From a virus, in IMG/VR virus record IMGVR_UViG_3300042691_044868, positions 1-64,000 of that record: DNA of 64,000 nucleotides; one strand, written 5' to 3'. The notes under the pieces were generated by a model that was not told where the DNA came from, ran no database searches, and saw only the letters and a list, made by a program, of their open reading frames with translations. Position 1 is the stretch's first letter. Every line of letters begins with the position of its first letter. The position numbers were made by a program, and so were the translations under genes. Below, piece after piece: positions 20,201-26,571 of the stretch.

Positions 20201-21895
20201 TGGGGCGGGGGGCTGGGTTCTTTTTGTTTCGGCATCGTCCGCAAGTTTTTCCGCCAGCTTGTTGGCTTCCTCGTCTACTTTGGCTCCGGCATCCCCAACT
20301 TGCTTGGTAAGTTCTTGGTGAGTTTGCGGAGAAACACTTTTGTCGACTCTATCTAACGCCGCTTTTTTGGTCACGCCGTCAAAAACTGTGTCAAAAAGAG
20401 GAACAAAATCTTCTCCAATATTACCCCGCAAATCCTGCAATCGTTCGTTCTTGTCTTCCTGGGATAGATTCGGGTCGTTCAAAACGGCCCCAATTTGTTC
20501 CCGAAAAGCAATCGCCTTAAAAAGATTTACCTTCTGCTGTAAGTTAACGTAATTCTTGCGGAACCCCAAAGAACGCATCCCCAAACCAGCACCGGCAGAA
20601 GCTGCAAAAGATTCGGCGGCGGTAGCCACCGGATCTTGTCCGCGCAGAATGGCTTCAACTTCCTCGGAAGCAAATTCTCCCAGGGTCATGGCTGTAGCGC
20701 CGAGGGCAGTCTGAGCGGCTGCCCCGGCTAAAGGAGCATTTTTTGAAATTGACTGTTTTGCTATTCTCCGCGCCAGGGTGTTTTCTAGACTTTGTTCCAA
20801 CGATTCGCCAACACGCTCGGCCCCATACAGGGTAATGGCTTCAGTGCCAACATCGACCAAACGGTCATACCAAGGAAGATCCCGTTTGTCGCTTTTAAGC
20901 GACTGACTAGCCCCAAGAATACCGTAAGCCGTGGCCGAAGCTGCTTTCGGGCCTTGAATCAGTTTGCGGGCCAAACCTGTTCCCAGCGCAAATTGTCCAA
21001 GCGAGCCGAGTACTGATCCAGCCAAGGTGGATTTAAGATAATCCGTAGTGATAACTTCATTAATTGCCTCGGTTAAAGCCGCTCGCTTTGCCACCTGATC
21101 GGGATTTTTTTCGTCGATAATAATATCACCGATATTCACGAAGGGTACAAAAGCATCGCCCGTTTTTACCGCAAAATTTCGTAGGCCGGCTGTACCAAAA
21201 GCTTTTGTTTTGTCGTCTTTAAGATCGTTTAAGTATTCCTGGGCGCGCCCCAAAGTCATACCGACTGCCGGTAGTTCTCCAAGTTTCATGCCAACCTCAA
21301 CAAGATCGCCATCCGGTTTGGCAATCTCCTTGCCTTCATCCAGATCCTTTTTGAACTGGGCTCCTTTGGTCATGGCAAAACGGATATCGAAATCGTCCGT
21401 AAGATCGCCAATGTATTGGCGAGCAATCTGAGCCTGGTTCAGGGCTTCAATGTCTTTTTCATCGAGGCCCTGGGCATAACGGGCTCCGACGGCAAACTGA
21501 CGGCCCATTGCCTTGGCTGTCCCCCAAAGCTGTTGAAGAGCGGATGCCTCCTGGCCGGTGTCCTTCTTGATCTGCCCCATTTCCTTGAAGTAATCAGAAA
21601 TGACCTGTTGACTACCTTTCTCGAAGGTAGCGGCGGCTTCTGGAGATCTGTCCGTCAAAACCCTAAAATTAAGAAGCCCGCCTTTTTTGGTCGGGTTATC
21701 CCGGGCCTGTTTCATCACGGCGGGTAAATCGCCGATATCTGAAAGCTGGGTCAGGTCTCCGGAAAAAGTGTCGCTAGACTCGTTAAGCGAGAGATCTCCG
21801 GGTATAGCAATGACCTCATCGGTGGATTCGTCAATGACGATATCTTCGGGGTCCGATTGATCAAGTAGCGGATTAAGGGTGTCTTCGGGGGGCAT
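8261..21895 (-). CDS. Giant multidomain virion-type protein, 4,544 aa, with SF2 helicase
   Basis: One uninterrupted 13.6-kb frame. Visible regions: acidic N-terminus; Gly/Ala hydrophobic segments near 290-430; coiled-coil stretches; a segment at about 890-1090 that resembles sigma-70 regions 2 and 4; a Pro/Ala linker at 1290-1390; a full SF2 helicase at about 1430-1900 (Walker A GPGTGKT near 1437, DEHQ box near 1544, ASGSP motif III, QVIYRIFR motif VI near 1850); an EEVVH metallopeptidase-like motif near 2295; long helical stretches; and a C-terminal module (about 3880-4544) with hydrophobic segments near 4150 and 4230. The pattern matches 'large polyvalent' phage proteins that are packaged and ejected with DNA (DarB-like proteins have SF2 helicases). 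It lies between two internal-type proteins and a muralytic enzyme. No methyltransferase or N4-type RNA polymerase motif was seen. Confidence 0.75.
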   Translation of the reverse strand: MPPEDTLNPLLDQSDPEDIVIDESTDEVIAIPGDLSLNESSDTFSGDLTQLSDIGDLPAVMKQARDNPTKKGGLLNFRVLTDRSPEAAATFEKGSQQVISDYFKEMGQIKKDTGQEASALQQLWGTAKAMGRQFAVGARYAQGLDEKDIEALNQAQIARQYIGDLTDDFDIRFAMTKGAQFKKDLDEGKEIAKPDGDLVEVGMKLGELPAVGMTLGRAQEYLNDLKDDKTKAFGTAGLRNFAVKTGDAFVPFVNIGDIIIDEKNPDQVAKRAALTEAINEVITTDYLKSTLAGSVLGSLGQFALGTGLARKLIQGPKAASATAYGILGASQSLKSDKRDLPWYDRLVDVGTEAITLYGAERVGESLEQSLENTLARRIAKQSISKNAPLAGAAAQTALGATAMTLGEFASEEVEAILRGQDPVATAAESFAASAGAGLGMRSLGFRKNYVNLQQKVNLFKAIAFREQIGAVLNDPNLSQEDKNERLQDLRGNIGEDFVPLFDTVFDGVTKKAALDRVDKSVSPQTHQELTKQVGDAGAKVDEEANKLAEKLADDAETKRTQPPAPSVTEPEAGAPIEVEGEEDIVGVPNFEFDVEKAENSVLIYDNLADRMSRNGEKTIRFKASPQTEALARQLDGRGDVYTKLDEATGDLLILGVRTGDKDSPVWLGEDDPKEAFSIDKEEALDRIRNTKKYTESELDDIYERYLSKATSVGEIAQIERQYIGETPIEAAQQKKIDDFFALDFSAQNNPKIRFDLAEADRLDKEAEESVPEQAQILKQQATALRQRANALKAEVFARVSEEKEKDLDEKEADADRKLNQGRISLSDTLTIPELNPEGETMTYLKNTPVSEREINRELFWEVFDKNNESTVKMLKDIGAIDENTGDVLLTAAETVEAFIKAKQGIFESRKYAAYKQFDFAANLMAALRNRFQEYVRKGKTPFYLSTALDQLESKLIEKAWPRLKQQRGLMVPYKEEMGAGEGETAGEEAVGRETERQEAAAKEKSVSDQVDENLKRQRTETDQLESKRLLLEEVRSQFRESLPTDEDKAIFDSTYEGGNLKTSKQVAAEINKSQQTVVRRQLVLRKQFQTLAQKEFQARQKAGTLPVAQTVQVQTPQGAVTQVVATPKKPVTDRKMDAQDISDSDVNLVIKQIEEALALDYITPSDYNMLLNAPTGSPIVGITVSRDADNAIKIKSYLQGMIAASVSEETDPANLLADTDVQLETFADSLSQQQLDGFRQEIEAAVAKFNQSGGETNVSKKIKAVKDLRDTLISVTKRAQKEAGYVDQQEEETIKEANRAAEQNSRTRKPGVQRSTALRTETAPGKPEAQPRADAGPAKAGEPKPTGAVQTGRLAGVKPGGEPAGAAVQPVKKGTPTPKKFVFTRGQGTSQRDPSVIKKISQGIKNILKKEQLFDLGSIISQLETTAQRAFGLFAGPGTGKTYVLCGAAKHYMNDPKKRYKVVYASTTQALGMDPKKDWRRGKFAGTLAKAVGNEAFDIPTILRGTQEKPIDKDSLSPDHMLVTTHEHLEDLLPFMDENTILIIDEHQELRNVHKAKQKGKGESRILKALEASMKAGRVIFASGSPIETPDQLFSLQRLGVMDNIPGKSLDEKKANLMTALGMTKVYRAGKTKYTWELAPEYTQEQADEMLDRLIADLAAHGYLSSRSLSLEGVKVNRVDVTLPEEAKERVRFIEEQTGLENLTGRMMSSMILEQRRAVEEFKIDLALDNAEKDIDSGRKVVFVVNSVNESDIQNVVTRENILSVSATADIVRTKLNAINERRVKEGKNPIVFAEYHGESDTNATALDSFNKQNAQLLITTTSKGGVGIEMDDKVGDSPRSMYIITPPLSAIEIVQVIYRIFRLDTASDVAVKLYIGDTQADQWALDRLSRRLRNLETVMGAGFSALDVNSTPILSRQAQAAQELSPFQKLQNKIIDLAAEVNENGYPIILQYGLFSNQILGDENANFILKLMGFAGYQVDKFLEIAAENSFIDFEKKPLEWWKPTQDETFAAWRSRTGLKPKEFDLRPYEEGTTNKIGPHPALNFYELFGVVIKEDSVDVKEQLPGEPGVTEQPKTELRKETPKQDNSSAVTELIDPEDAAAQTNELLDANGVKLDVVAKPIVESLVESGLVVESGNDAGIVVRFDTMSPDADARAGTLEARAKALGFTVAFGPGQAVVSRGGQALTAEDGPAIARLFTGEQTFSSAPTSSTPAATTTRVDEFKAIVKRLFPSFKNNIVIDPTSPHALLAVPGAANGEDTIVVNPDELASVLDFYNLRTPEEIETFLVLGAFEEVVHIKSFEILRADGKDPGVEAERLGLIMPASLRQQVASLYYANRGLSLDTPGVQKLVNAMAGNRQLVALEYVRQLVDLKVLGMTTEEGLLMGLSGEAAQAVKRRTTLFVNSVYQTSQSKQAGIREAIMRWLNALLEALKVVQKDGKLVGLANVENIVDQVLKNTISSLQNLNSDLTPVEAPFKGVSPNQARPFNDQDKYDLRLHRQIELYLDFDVNQSVFGVRAAMDDGRTVDTDAWLTALDAALSNGIITKIEYDIFRGATEQVMGEVRTSLRDVNSAAMDIWTALSEEQRIAIPREALLIVSDAPTTQEGAEPVESPVQAIIDGQDTVLKDFINQELARVSEQAGPNDDVESDQWKFASLMRILADFESLGESRGGVYTGLPMDPFYAEYLEWKSLYDKAMVLRATVLGKPQVAEGAEDVTVPLSLSSSEVLFANIAQAGDFQAVIDALAKIPVQQLQADLVRLGLATNDEFTIQGFADFGNVPFSQIPEYAKRNFINGKIYSAFKTSPQNAALKGEVTFESKEAFDQGLKSLPTAVPLILYTRKIPLNDLIENLVRVGVIPANFTEGKISLERLDDAQVNFRDALESEQRFELERAIRKQFEFLTKDRRLEVAAPGSRGLFVSELDNAAYMGAVAANETAKARKIFENVAVQFARSYPDTGYVLTPDIYLGYRADGSKLKNYAEVDYKTEITVVVKFSDGNVLVDGMNGLNFQHALERARRNWPGAVVLPSAITPADPIITDAKGETVPLTLRFRPDPRIHRISKEQRGIKIKPTFRVALTLPNTDPVYSSGKSNNDGLVKTVIKLFEGRGGQPVLFEGRLYSEQEWRLLYHDIKKSPAYSSYFRRVSQLNAPAPGSGPKINYSKAVNRLADLAPEGSLQDYMRANSEYQEQPREVLEQKARQFVETYGLEESLNLLLSDRLSVPMSLEVAIAMQVVSDLQAQSAQIEADGLEDVSAQEKMADLSVFLMKKYASEAGRSLNYLKIFEKVAGNPVSLQLMVDKILNKATEFKVEPFLPELNEISLSLEDATVRAVGQLTELPGVNKLLKTLKEVAPKDPSSPRVSELIAVINRANRNPAVVDALNRFKRRIGAASPAGRPNDEIPVDKNAVNDLADAILAHIMEVNAVDPNAVDSIFEDRNVLNAYLARMGLNQNQIDLYGAAAALVVRNRLEMEAQNMGNAPVFTPPTVEQAERGYQEEQKKTRGRGKVKLDPDKDMADAIGEILSQAFAREAARSGQEPKVEEFFRYLARIIKPAMREQAALKEKFPRPIPPSAAQNVKALISNFEVVQRAWDLTRDKLLNNYPEDVRETLENLIDKSMQAPVSQSQLKAALTKLNTIGGESVNIRQLIRQSDGDISTFTGKLRDLLLKETNLSEAKRLEITRFLSKSLESLVEQERKRELANILARYEKNKERKTRKIRGVLQRLMDAANLGALRNDAVFQVIRDSIGLPDVSPEVRAEIEAKIKKIAKMPEGSIRMRGLNDLFGFIKTSAPIAWGDLIVDLQTFNLLASISTLGINTWGGTLQVTTDVFLMSSMNSIEGLFKKTGTGGGFRGFARLFQVALPKWLGGTGEAWTALNIVRKGDLSAAADMTVANNFSTVNTFQAMKKKFENAKRGRLPIEDAYQEISLPLGQSMTISLNPNTVTGNVMNAALTPAVWVSQGMAMGDAFNKMGAKKAMEIAEAYRIATTRYTEQADVDAEVIRLLNYTPEARERAIAQAEVEAKTFGLNASQKLARIEEILEQGRDEDGQRITEMSTEFARRATYTNDFEGSLGKLMAGLQRLAANGHWTLRTIFKFLKTASSLTNEALNWMPAWSLKRLLVGSGTFTEKNSKYRRQAAQPGTNAFNIQLAKVIIGHIGTMGLLAILRAFGAWGPDREEDPAFMVHYNGPEDAAQRKAWTAAGAKPKSIQIGRFADGTPKFISWESLPYGVSGFLLPVAIFVEASRYSKRSEAEATMTAALGAIPMVASSIVDLAFMNGMRRVFNAVYPRQPGAQGKVQELADFVGNLAGTIVVPGYATLRDLENVVDAFRQSSAGRPAKIGITGSFLRSIPFAASIPEAAEAVSPEAGKTIGKVLRPDLSMLGTPVKIPLLRGIPIAKRFFSLGADINSEDPETRVFALLAAKRVGILWSPSELSDVAVREAQLEYAAGRMSPQQFQKAMSDAVFLGKTLSSEEKYDWMAAAGPDIVNVLSNPKVFDAILNTQDPNVAKELVSRVLRPIKRKALIESQVKRLVEKQAELLPENQ

Positions 21896-21908
21896 GGCGA
21901 AAAGTCAT

Positions 21909-23423
21909 TTATTCCTTGGCGCCAGCCACATTACCAGAGCTTGTTCCGTTTGTCTTCAAATTTCTGTAGTTGAGTAACCCTGCGTATCCGCCAAGTTTGG
22001 CAAACCTCTCGTCGGCGTAGTCCCGAACGCTCATCTTTACAGAGGTACCATCTTTTCTCTTGACATTTATCATTTGGGATGGGTTGGCCAAAACCAAAGT
22101 TTCAGCAAGAGTTTGTGCCTGCTGGTCCAGTCCGGCTTTCGCGAAAGGACTTGTGGCGCGTGTCGGAGTCGGAGCCGGGGCTGTTTGCACAGTCTGCGGT
22201 GCTGGCGCGGCGGCTGGGGCTCCCGGTTTGGCGGCCCCGGATAGTAATGCTTCAATAGGATCATTGGGGGCGTATCTGGCCCTGTTCCGGCTTCTCCAGG
22301 CTTCGTTCTCTTTCCGGGCTGACGTTGTAATAGTTCCGTCCAAAGGATCAATGTGACCGTCTTCTCCAATAAAATCCTTTAGGAAGGTGGGGGGTTCTTC
22401 GATTGCGGTATCCGGGAATCTCTGTTTTAACGTCGCAAGCATAACTTGGTTCTGCTGGTTAGTCATATCGATCCATTTGTCAGAACCTCTTTTGTAAAAC
22501 TGCATACCCAATTGCGTTATCTCATCCTGAAAAGCCGCCGAAGTGGGCCTGACATCCGCCGGATAAGCTTCCAAAACTGCATTAAACTTTTCCTGCGTCT
22601 CCGGATCGGCTTTTTTCAACTCGCCGAGAATACCAATCTGGTAAAAATTCCGGAAGTTTTGTTGGCTTTTATCGGACCGAGCAGCCTTGAATTGGTTGTT
22701 AAGATTCTCGATCGAATCCATGAAATACTTGCGTGCCTCCGGATCGTTGTTACCGATTGAAGCGTAACTCTGCTGGGCGCCGGACAAAATCCCCTGAAGC
22801 TCATTGGCCGTCAAAAGCTGAACAGGAGTTTGCTGAAGCTGGGCGGCAAGACCGTAAACTCGGTCGTTGGTTCTGAGGTTGATGGTTTCCTGTTCTAAAG
22901 CGCGCTTCGTATTGACGGCTTCCTTCGCGGCTTTCTGCGCCGCAAGGGTTGCGGCGGAGGATTGAAGCATGCCGGAAGCTCTTTGGTTTGCCGCCATGAT
23001 TTTCTCGGGATCGCCCGAATCATAAGCAATCTCGAGTTCTGCCTGCATGACGGAAGAGTTCTCCTCCATCTGGCGTTTGCGTGCTTCTTCCTGAGCCTTG
23101 ATGGCCTCTTTCTGCATGTCGAACTGAAGCCGTCGTTCAGCCAGGTCGTCGGAAAATGACTTTTGACCCTGCGACAAACGGTATTTTTCCAGATCCGTGG
23201 CGTACTGAAGCTGTTGGTTTTCCAACTGCTGAGACTGCAAGTCCCGCTGGGCCGCATTATTCTCCCGTTGGGCGGCAAGCTGGGCATACCCGAGTGCGTT
23301 GGCGGAAGTGGCGCGATACGCTTCAAGGCTGAGTTGTTGACGCTGACGAGCGTCTTGCCTCAGGTCATTGAGGAATCCTCTAACCTGGCTTACGTAATCG
23401 GGGGCGTTGGGGCTTAGGGGCAT
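21909..23423 (-). CDS. Putative internal virion protein, coiled coil, 504 aa
   Basis: A 504-residue protein. Residues about 20-200 are Gln/Ala/Glu-rich heptad repeats (strong coiled coil); the middle is helical; residues 380-430 form a Pro/Ala linker; and the C-terminus has a small globular part (VKMSVRDYADERFAKLGG). It begins MPLSP, close to the MPLGK tag of smaller genes downstream. Such proteins are typical of podovirus inner cores. It lies 13 bases upstream of the giant gene, suggesting a shared particle location (inference). Confidence 0.5.
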   Translation of the reverse strand: MPLSPNAPDYVSQVRGFLNDLRQDARQRQQLSLEAYRATSANALGYAQLAAQRENNAAQRDLQSQQLENQQLQYATDLEKYRLSQGQKSFSDDLAERRLQFDMQKEAIKAQEEARKRQMEENSSVMQAELEIAYDSGDPEKIMAANQRASGMLQSSAATLAAQKAAKEAVNTKRALEQETINLRTNDRVYGLAAQLQQTPVQLLTANELQGILSGAQQSYASIGNNDPEARKYFMDSIENLNNQFKAARSDKSQQNFRNFYQIGILGELKKADPETQEKFNAVLEAYPADVRPTSAAFQDEITQLGMQFYKRGSDKWIDMTNQQNQVMLATLKQRFPDTAIEEPPTFLKDFIGEDGHIDPLDGTITTSARKENEAWRSRNRARYAPNDPIEALLSGAAKPGAPAAAPAPQTVQTAPAPTPTRATSPFAKAGLDQQAQTLAETLVLANPSQMINVKRKDGTSVKMSVRDYADERFAKLGGYAGLLNYRNLKTNGTSSGNVAGAKE

Positions 23424-23426
23424 AAA

Positions 23427-24437
23427 TTAGGCAAAAGGATTATAGGCTGATCCGGTGAAGTAGTTGCTTTTTGTTCCTGGGAGATATGGTTTTGCTGTGC
23501 TATAAGTTCCAGGTTGGAATCCAACATACATACCTTTGGTAACGTCAAACATGCCCGGCCTGGGCTGATTCATGTAATCCATCAACAACTGCTGGGTAGC
23601 CAGCTGTTGATTGATCGAAGCCTGCGACGTCGCGGTATCAAATATCTGATTGGGCGAAATCTGATACTGAGCCGCATAACGCTGTTGCATAATCTGCGGA
23701 ATGGCCGATGCCATCTGCTGGGCTTGCTGTTGAAGACCAAGCGACGTTGTAAGAATATCCCTGGCGCCAAAAGCACGTTGAATGCCCCCGGCACGACGAC
23801 CTCCACCGACGCCAAGACCCGATCCGTACCCAGATTGGGCGATTGAGCGCTGGGTTTGGGCGAGAACACTCTGGGGTATTTTTCCAGCTGCGTAATCGGA
23901 TGCAGACTGCGATAGGGCACGAAGGGTGGCTTCTTCCCCGGGAGTCGCTCTTTTATATTCCTCAATAGTCGGTAGGTTGGCTTCCTGCACACGCTTGCCC
24001 ATCTGGGTGTAGTCGAGCTCTAGTTTCGGAAGCTCGGGAAGTTTTCCCATATAAAATTCTACTTCTGTCGGCGGTAATACGGTCACGTTTCCTCCTCCTC
24101 CGCCCCCATAACTTACTCTGGAAGTGCTAGGACGGCTTCTTGGTTGATTGTTTAATCCCAAATAATTTCGCATGGCATTGCTTCCGGTAGACAATCCGGG
24201 GCCGCTGGAATACATGGTATTAAAAGCACTTTGACGACCCATGAAATCATTCCACTCTTCCCCAGGCATACGCGGAAGAGATCCAAAACCTATAGCCCCC
24301 GGGGTCGTTGCGCTTTTTATATCCTGAGCGTAACGGTAATCTTCGTAGGATTTAAATCCGCTAAAACTTCCTGGTCCTGAGCCGAGTTGCGGAGTGTATC
24401 CACCAAAAACATTGGAGCCTGATGTGATGGTAGCCAT
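23427..24437 (-). CDS. Putative virion protein, 336 aa
   Basis: A 336-residue protein with a Gly/Ser-rich first third (including a five-Gly run after VSYGG), a middle helix, and a Gln-rich helical segment (LGLQQQAQQMASAIPQIMQQ). No enzymatic motif. The mixture of low-complexity and helical parts is common in internal or tail-assembly proteins of podoviruses. It is 3 bases from the 504-aa gene, so they are co-translated. Confidence 0.45.
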   Translation of the reverse strand: MATITSGSNVFGGYTPQLGSGPGSFSGFKSYEDYRYAQDIKSATTPGAIGFGSLPRMPGEEWNDFMGRQSAFNTMYSSGPGLSTGSNAMRNYLGLNNQPRSRPSTSRVSYGGGGGGNVTVLPPTEVEFYMGKLPELPKLELDYTQMGKRVQEANLPTIEEYKRATPGEEATLRALSQSASDYAAGKIPQSVLAQTQRSIAQSGYGSGLGVGGGRRAGGIQRAFGARDILTTSLGLQQQAQQMASAIPQIMQQRYAAQYQISPNQIFDTATSQASINQQLATQQLLMDYMNQPRPGMFDVTKGMYVGFQPGTYSTAKPYLPGTKSNYFTGSAYNPFA

Positions 24438-24439
24438 AA

Positions 24440-25657
24440 TTATGCCATGTTGGGGATTTCACCCATTGCGAACATTTCCATTTGAATCTGGGGTCTGCCA
24501 ATCGCGGAACCCTGCACCTCGCGGAGTTCCTCGCGCAGAAGGTCGAGAGCTTTGGCCTCATACTTCGCGGCTTCGTCCAGGTTATTGTTTTCTTCTTTTT
24601 CGATGGCGATCGCCATCATTTTCAAAGCACCTAGATTGGTCACGATCAAATCGTCGTCATCGGATGTAACGGGAATAAACTTCCGTTTGGCAAGTACAGT
24701 CACAGTGGTTCCATCACTGTTTTCATATCCAGGGATTGCATACCGGCGATACATGGGGAGCGTCTCGTCGGGGGCCAGGATGGCAACGCAAGATTCCGAA
24801 CCAGTGATGGGATCTACTGCGTAGACACGGACCCAACCCTTCGTTGCAGTTTTGTTTATGGCACCGATGGAACGGAAAGCATTGACTGTAATGCGAGGGA
24901 GTTCTGTAAGCGTTAATACGTCTGGATTGTCATATCCAACTTGCCACGGGTAAGCAGAATTCGAGGGTGAGGAAGTCTCTACAGCCCCGTCGGGGTCTAG
25001 AAATTGCCAGATAGACCCATCATTCACTATAGTCCAACCGTTTAAATTTTTATAGGCTGGCTTTGAATTAATAGTTGTGTAGAAAGCGTACACACCATTT
25101 GCTTCGACGACAGCAGTCGCAAACCCAGAGACCAACACACTGGAATTTCCCGACCCGGCGCTAAGATTCAGCCGCTCGCCGTCAATATACTCACCATCCT
25201 CCTGCGTGCGGATGCGGTCGTTGTAGGTGTCGGAACCACGGAACAAAATCGTAGATGTCGAGTCCTCAGTCTGATCGGTATAAACTTTAAGATAACGCTG
25301 ATCTGGAAGTTCGCGGAACATGGGCACATAGCCCCGATCAAGCAAGCGTTTCCAATCACCAGCCGGGGCGATTCCTGGGCCGTTGTCCATAAACTCATAC
25401 CACTCGTTGTAGACTTGTCCGGGAACCTGACCAAAATTGTAGCCCACGATAGATTCAAATTCGCGAGGGAGCGTGATGCACCCGCCGTAAACACAGACGG
25501 AATAACGTCCGTAGGTTCCGGCATAAAGCCCCTTGTTGAGCAAACGCTCCTGGGCCTCATTGGTGCGGGCCAAAAGCTGAGGGTCAGTCGCGCACATTCC
25601 GTTCTGGGTGACGCGGGCCAACTGATCTTTAACCGAACCGTAGGTCCTCCGGATCAT
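24440..25657 (-). CDS. Virion protein (probable tail/head-tail connector), 405 aa
   Basis: A 405-residue protein starting MIRRTYGSVKDQLARV. The ATG at 25657 is chosen because it overlaps the upstream stop as ATGA; an open frame extends further upstream but only over the previous gene. Visible motif: LLARTNEAQERLLNKGLYAGTY then CITLPREFESI, a pattern I associate with structural proteins of environmental podoviruses. Beta-rich centre, helical C-terminus. Position after the tail-fibre cluster suggests a tail component. Confidence 0.5.
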   Translation of the reverse strand: MIRRTYGSVKDQLARVTQNGMCATDPQLLARTNEAQERLLNKGLYAGTYGRYSVCVYGGCITLPREFESIVGYNFGQVPGQVYNEWYEFMDNGPGIAPAGDWKRLLDRGYVPMFRELPDQRYLKVYTDQTEDSTSTILFRGSDTYNDRIRTQEDGEYIDGERLNLSAGSGNSSVLVSGFATAVVEANGVYAFYTTINSKPAYKNLNGWTIVNDGSIWQFLDPDGAVETSSPSNSAYPWQVGYDNPDVLTLTELPRITVNAFRSIGAINKTATKGWVRVYAVDPITGSESCVAILAPDETLPMYRRYAIPGYENSDGTTVTVLAKRKFIPVTSDDDDLIVTNLGALKMMAIAIEKEENNNLDEAAKYEAKALDLLREELREVQGSAIGRPQIQMEMFAMGEIPNMA

Positions 25658-26079
25658 TCGTAGTACCCCACATAAACTTTGTATTGCGTTCCAGCCGGAG
25701 CAGTAGGAGTAGTCGGGGTAAGCTTGGTAATCCCATCCACCACATACGTTGTGTTGCCGACCCCCCACGGGGAGGTGATCGTCGAGCTTGAGGAAGTCAA
25801 AACCATGTCCCCAAAAACAAACGGGGTAAACTCTTCCCATTTTCCGGCAACATAAAGCTTGATGGATTGCGGATCTCCGTTGACGTCGGAGGTGGTTTGA
25901 AACCACACTTTGTTGTTGTCTTCGGAAGCCGGAGTTGTGCTGGAAACAATGATTGTGTTGAGGGAATCGTCGGAAATAACCGTCAGGTAGGATTGGAACA
26001 AATCAAGTAGGGCCTGTACATTGGCCGGATATCCAGTATTTGAAGGAAGGGTTCCGGCAGTTAGGTTATAAACAGCCAT
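25654..26079 (-). CDS. Small structural protein, 141 aa; paralogue of the gene at 26119
   Basis: A 141-residue protein. It shares with its upstream neighbour an ordered set of blocks: YP...Q.LLDLF near residue 18, WFQT near 60, LYVAGKWEEF near 75, a SPWG turn near 103, and a C-terminal TAPAG(T)QYKVYVGY. Tandem duplication is the simplest explanation. It may be a fibre or collar subunit. It has its own promoter, with the -10 nine bases before the ATG. Confidence 0.5.
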   Translation of the reverse strand: MAVYNLTAGTLPSNTGYPANVQALLDLFQSYLTVISDDSLNTIIVSSTTPASEDNNKVWFQTTSDVNGDPQSIKLYVAGKWEEFTPFVFGDMVLTSSSSTITSPWGVGNTTYVVDGITKLTPTTPTAPAGTQYKVYVGYYE

Positions 26080-26088
26080 AGCTTCTTT

Positions 26089-26116
26089 AGATTAACGGCT
26101 TAGGATTTTGTGTCAA
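26089..26116 (-). promoter_or_regulatory. Promoter for the gene ending at 25654
   Basis: TTGACA (26116-26111), 16-base spacer, TAATCT (26094-26089), then 9 bases to the ATG at 26079. Located in the 39-base gap between the two paralogues. Confidence 0.55.
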
Positions 26117-26118
26117 CA

Positions 26119-26568
26119 TCAGGACTTAGTTGTCCAATACCCAACATAAACCTTGTATTTAAAACCCTCCGGGGCTGTGGGTAGCACGCTAGGCACATAA
26201 TTCGCAATACCGGTGTCTCCAAAAGAATAAGTATAACCGCTTTCACCCCAGGGCGAATTGACGGCTTTATTGGCCTCAACCAGGATCATATCCCCCTGTT
26301 TTAACTGGGCAAACTCTTTCCACTCCCCATTTGAGTAGAGCCTGACAACTTTGGGCAAACCGTAACCACCTCCGCCAGAATAGGTTTGAAACCAAGGCTT
26401 ATCCTGGTTGACTGCGTCCGGGGCTGTCGCGCTAACAATATAAACTTGTTTTTCATCATCGATTCTGACCGTAATGTACTCGGCTAGGCTGTTTAAGAGA
26501 GACTGGGGCGTAGACGGATAACAAGCCGTCGACGGGACAGAAGCTACGGTAATTGGATATTCAGCCAT
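26119..26568 (-). CDS. Small structural protein, 149 aa; paralogue of the gene at 25654
   Basis: A 149-residue protein with the same block order as the downstream gene (YPSTPQSLLN, WFQTYSGGG, LYSNGEWKEF, SPWGESGYTY, then TAPEGFKYKVYVGY near the end). It differs by a Gly-rich loop. Probably a trimeric or repeated fibre or tail-attachment domain; no known family assigned. Confidence 0.5.
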   Translation of the reverse strand: MAEYPITVASVPSTACYPSTPQSLLNSLAEYITVRIDDEKQVYIVSATAPDAVNQDKPWFQTYSGGGGYGLPKVVRLYSNGEWKEFAQLKQGDMILVEANKAVNSPWGESGYTYSFGDTGIANYVPSVLPTAPEGFKYKVYVGYWTTKS

Positions 26569-26571
26569 AAA

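Noticed and set aside
8261-21895. Virion RNA polymerase of the N4 type
   Set aside because: Size is suggestive, but no TxxGR or other polymerase motifs were found; helicase motifs are clear instead.
24440-25906. Upstream extension of the 405-aa tail gene to 25906
   Set aside because: The first 83 residues overlap the 141-aa gene completely and look like out-of-frame sequence; the ATGA overlap at 25657 gives a better start.
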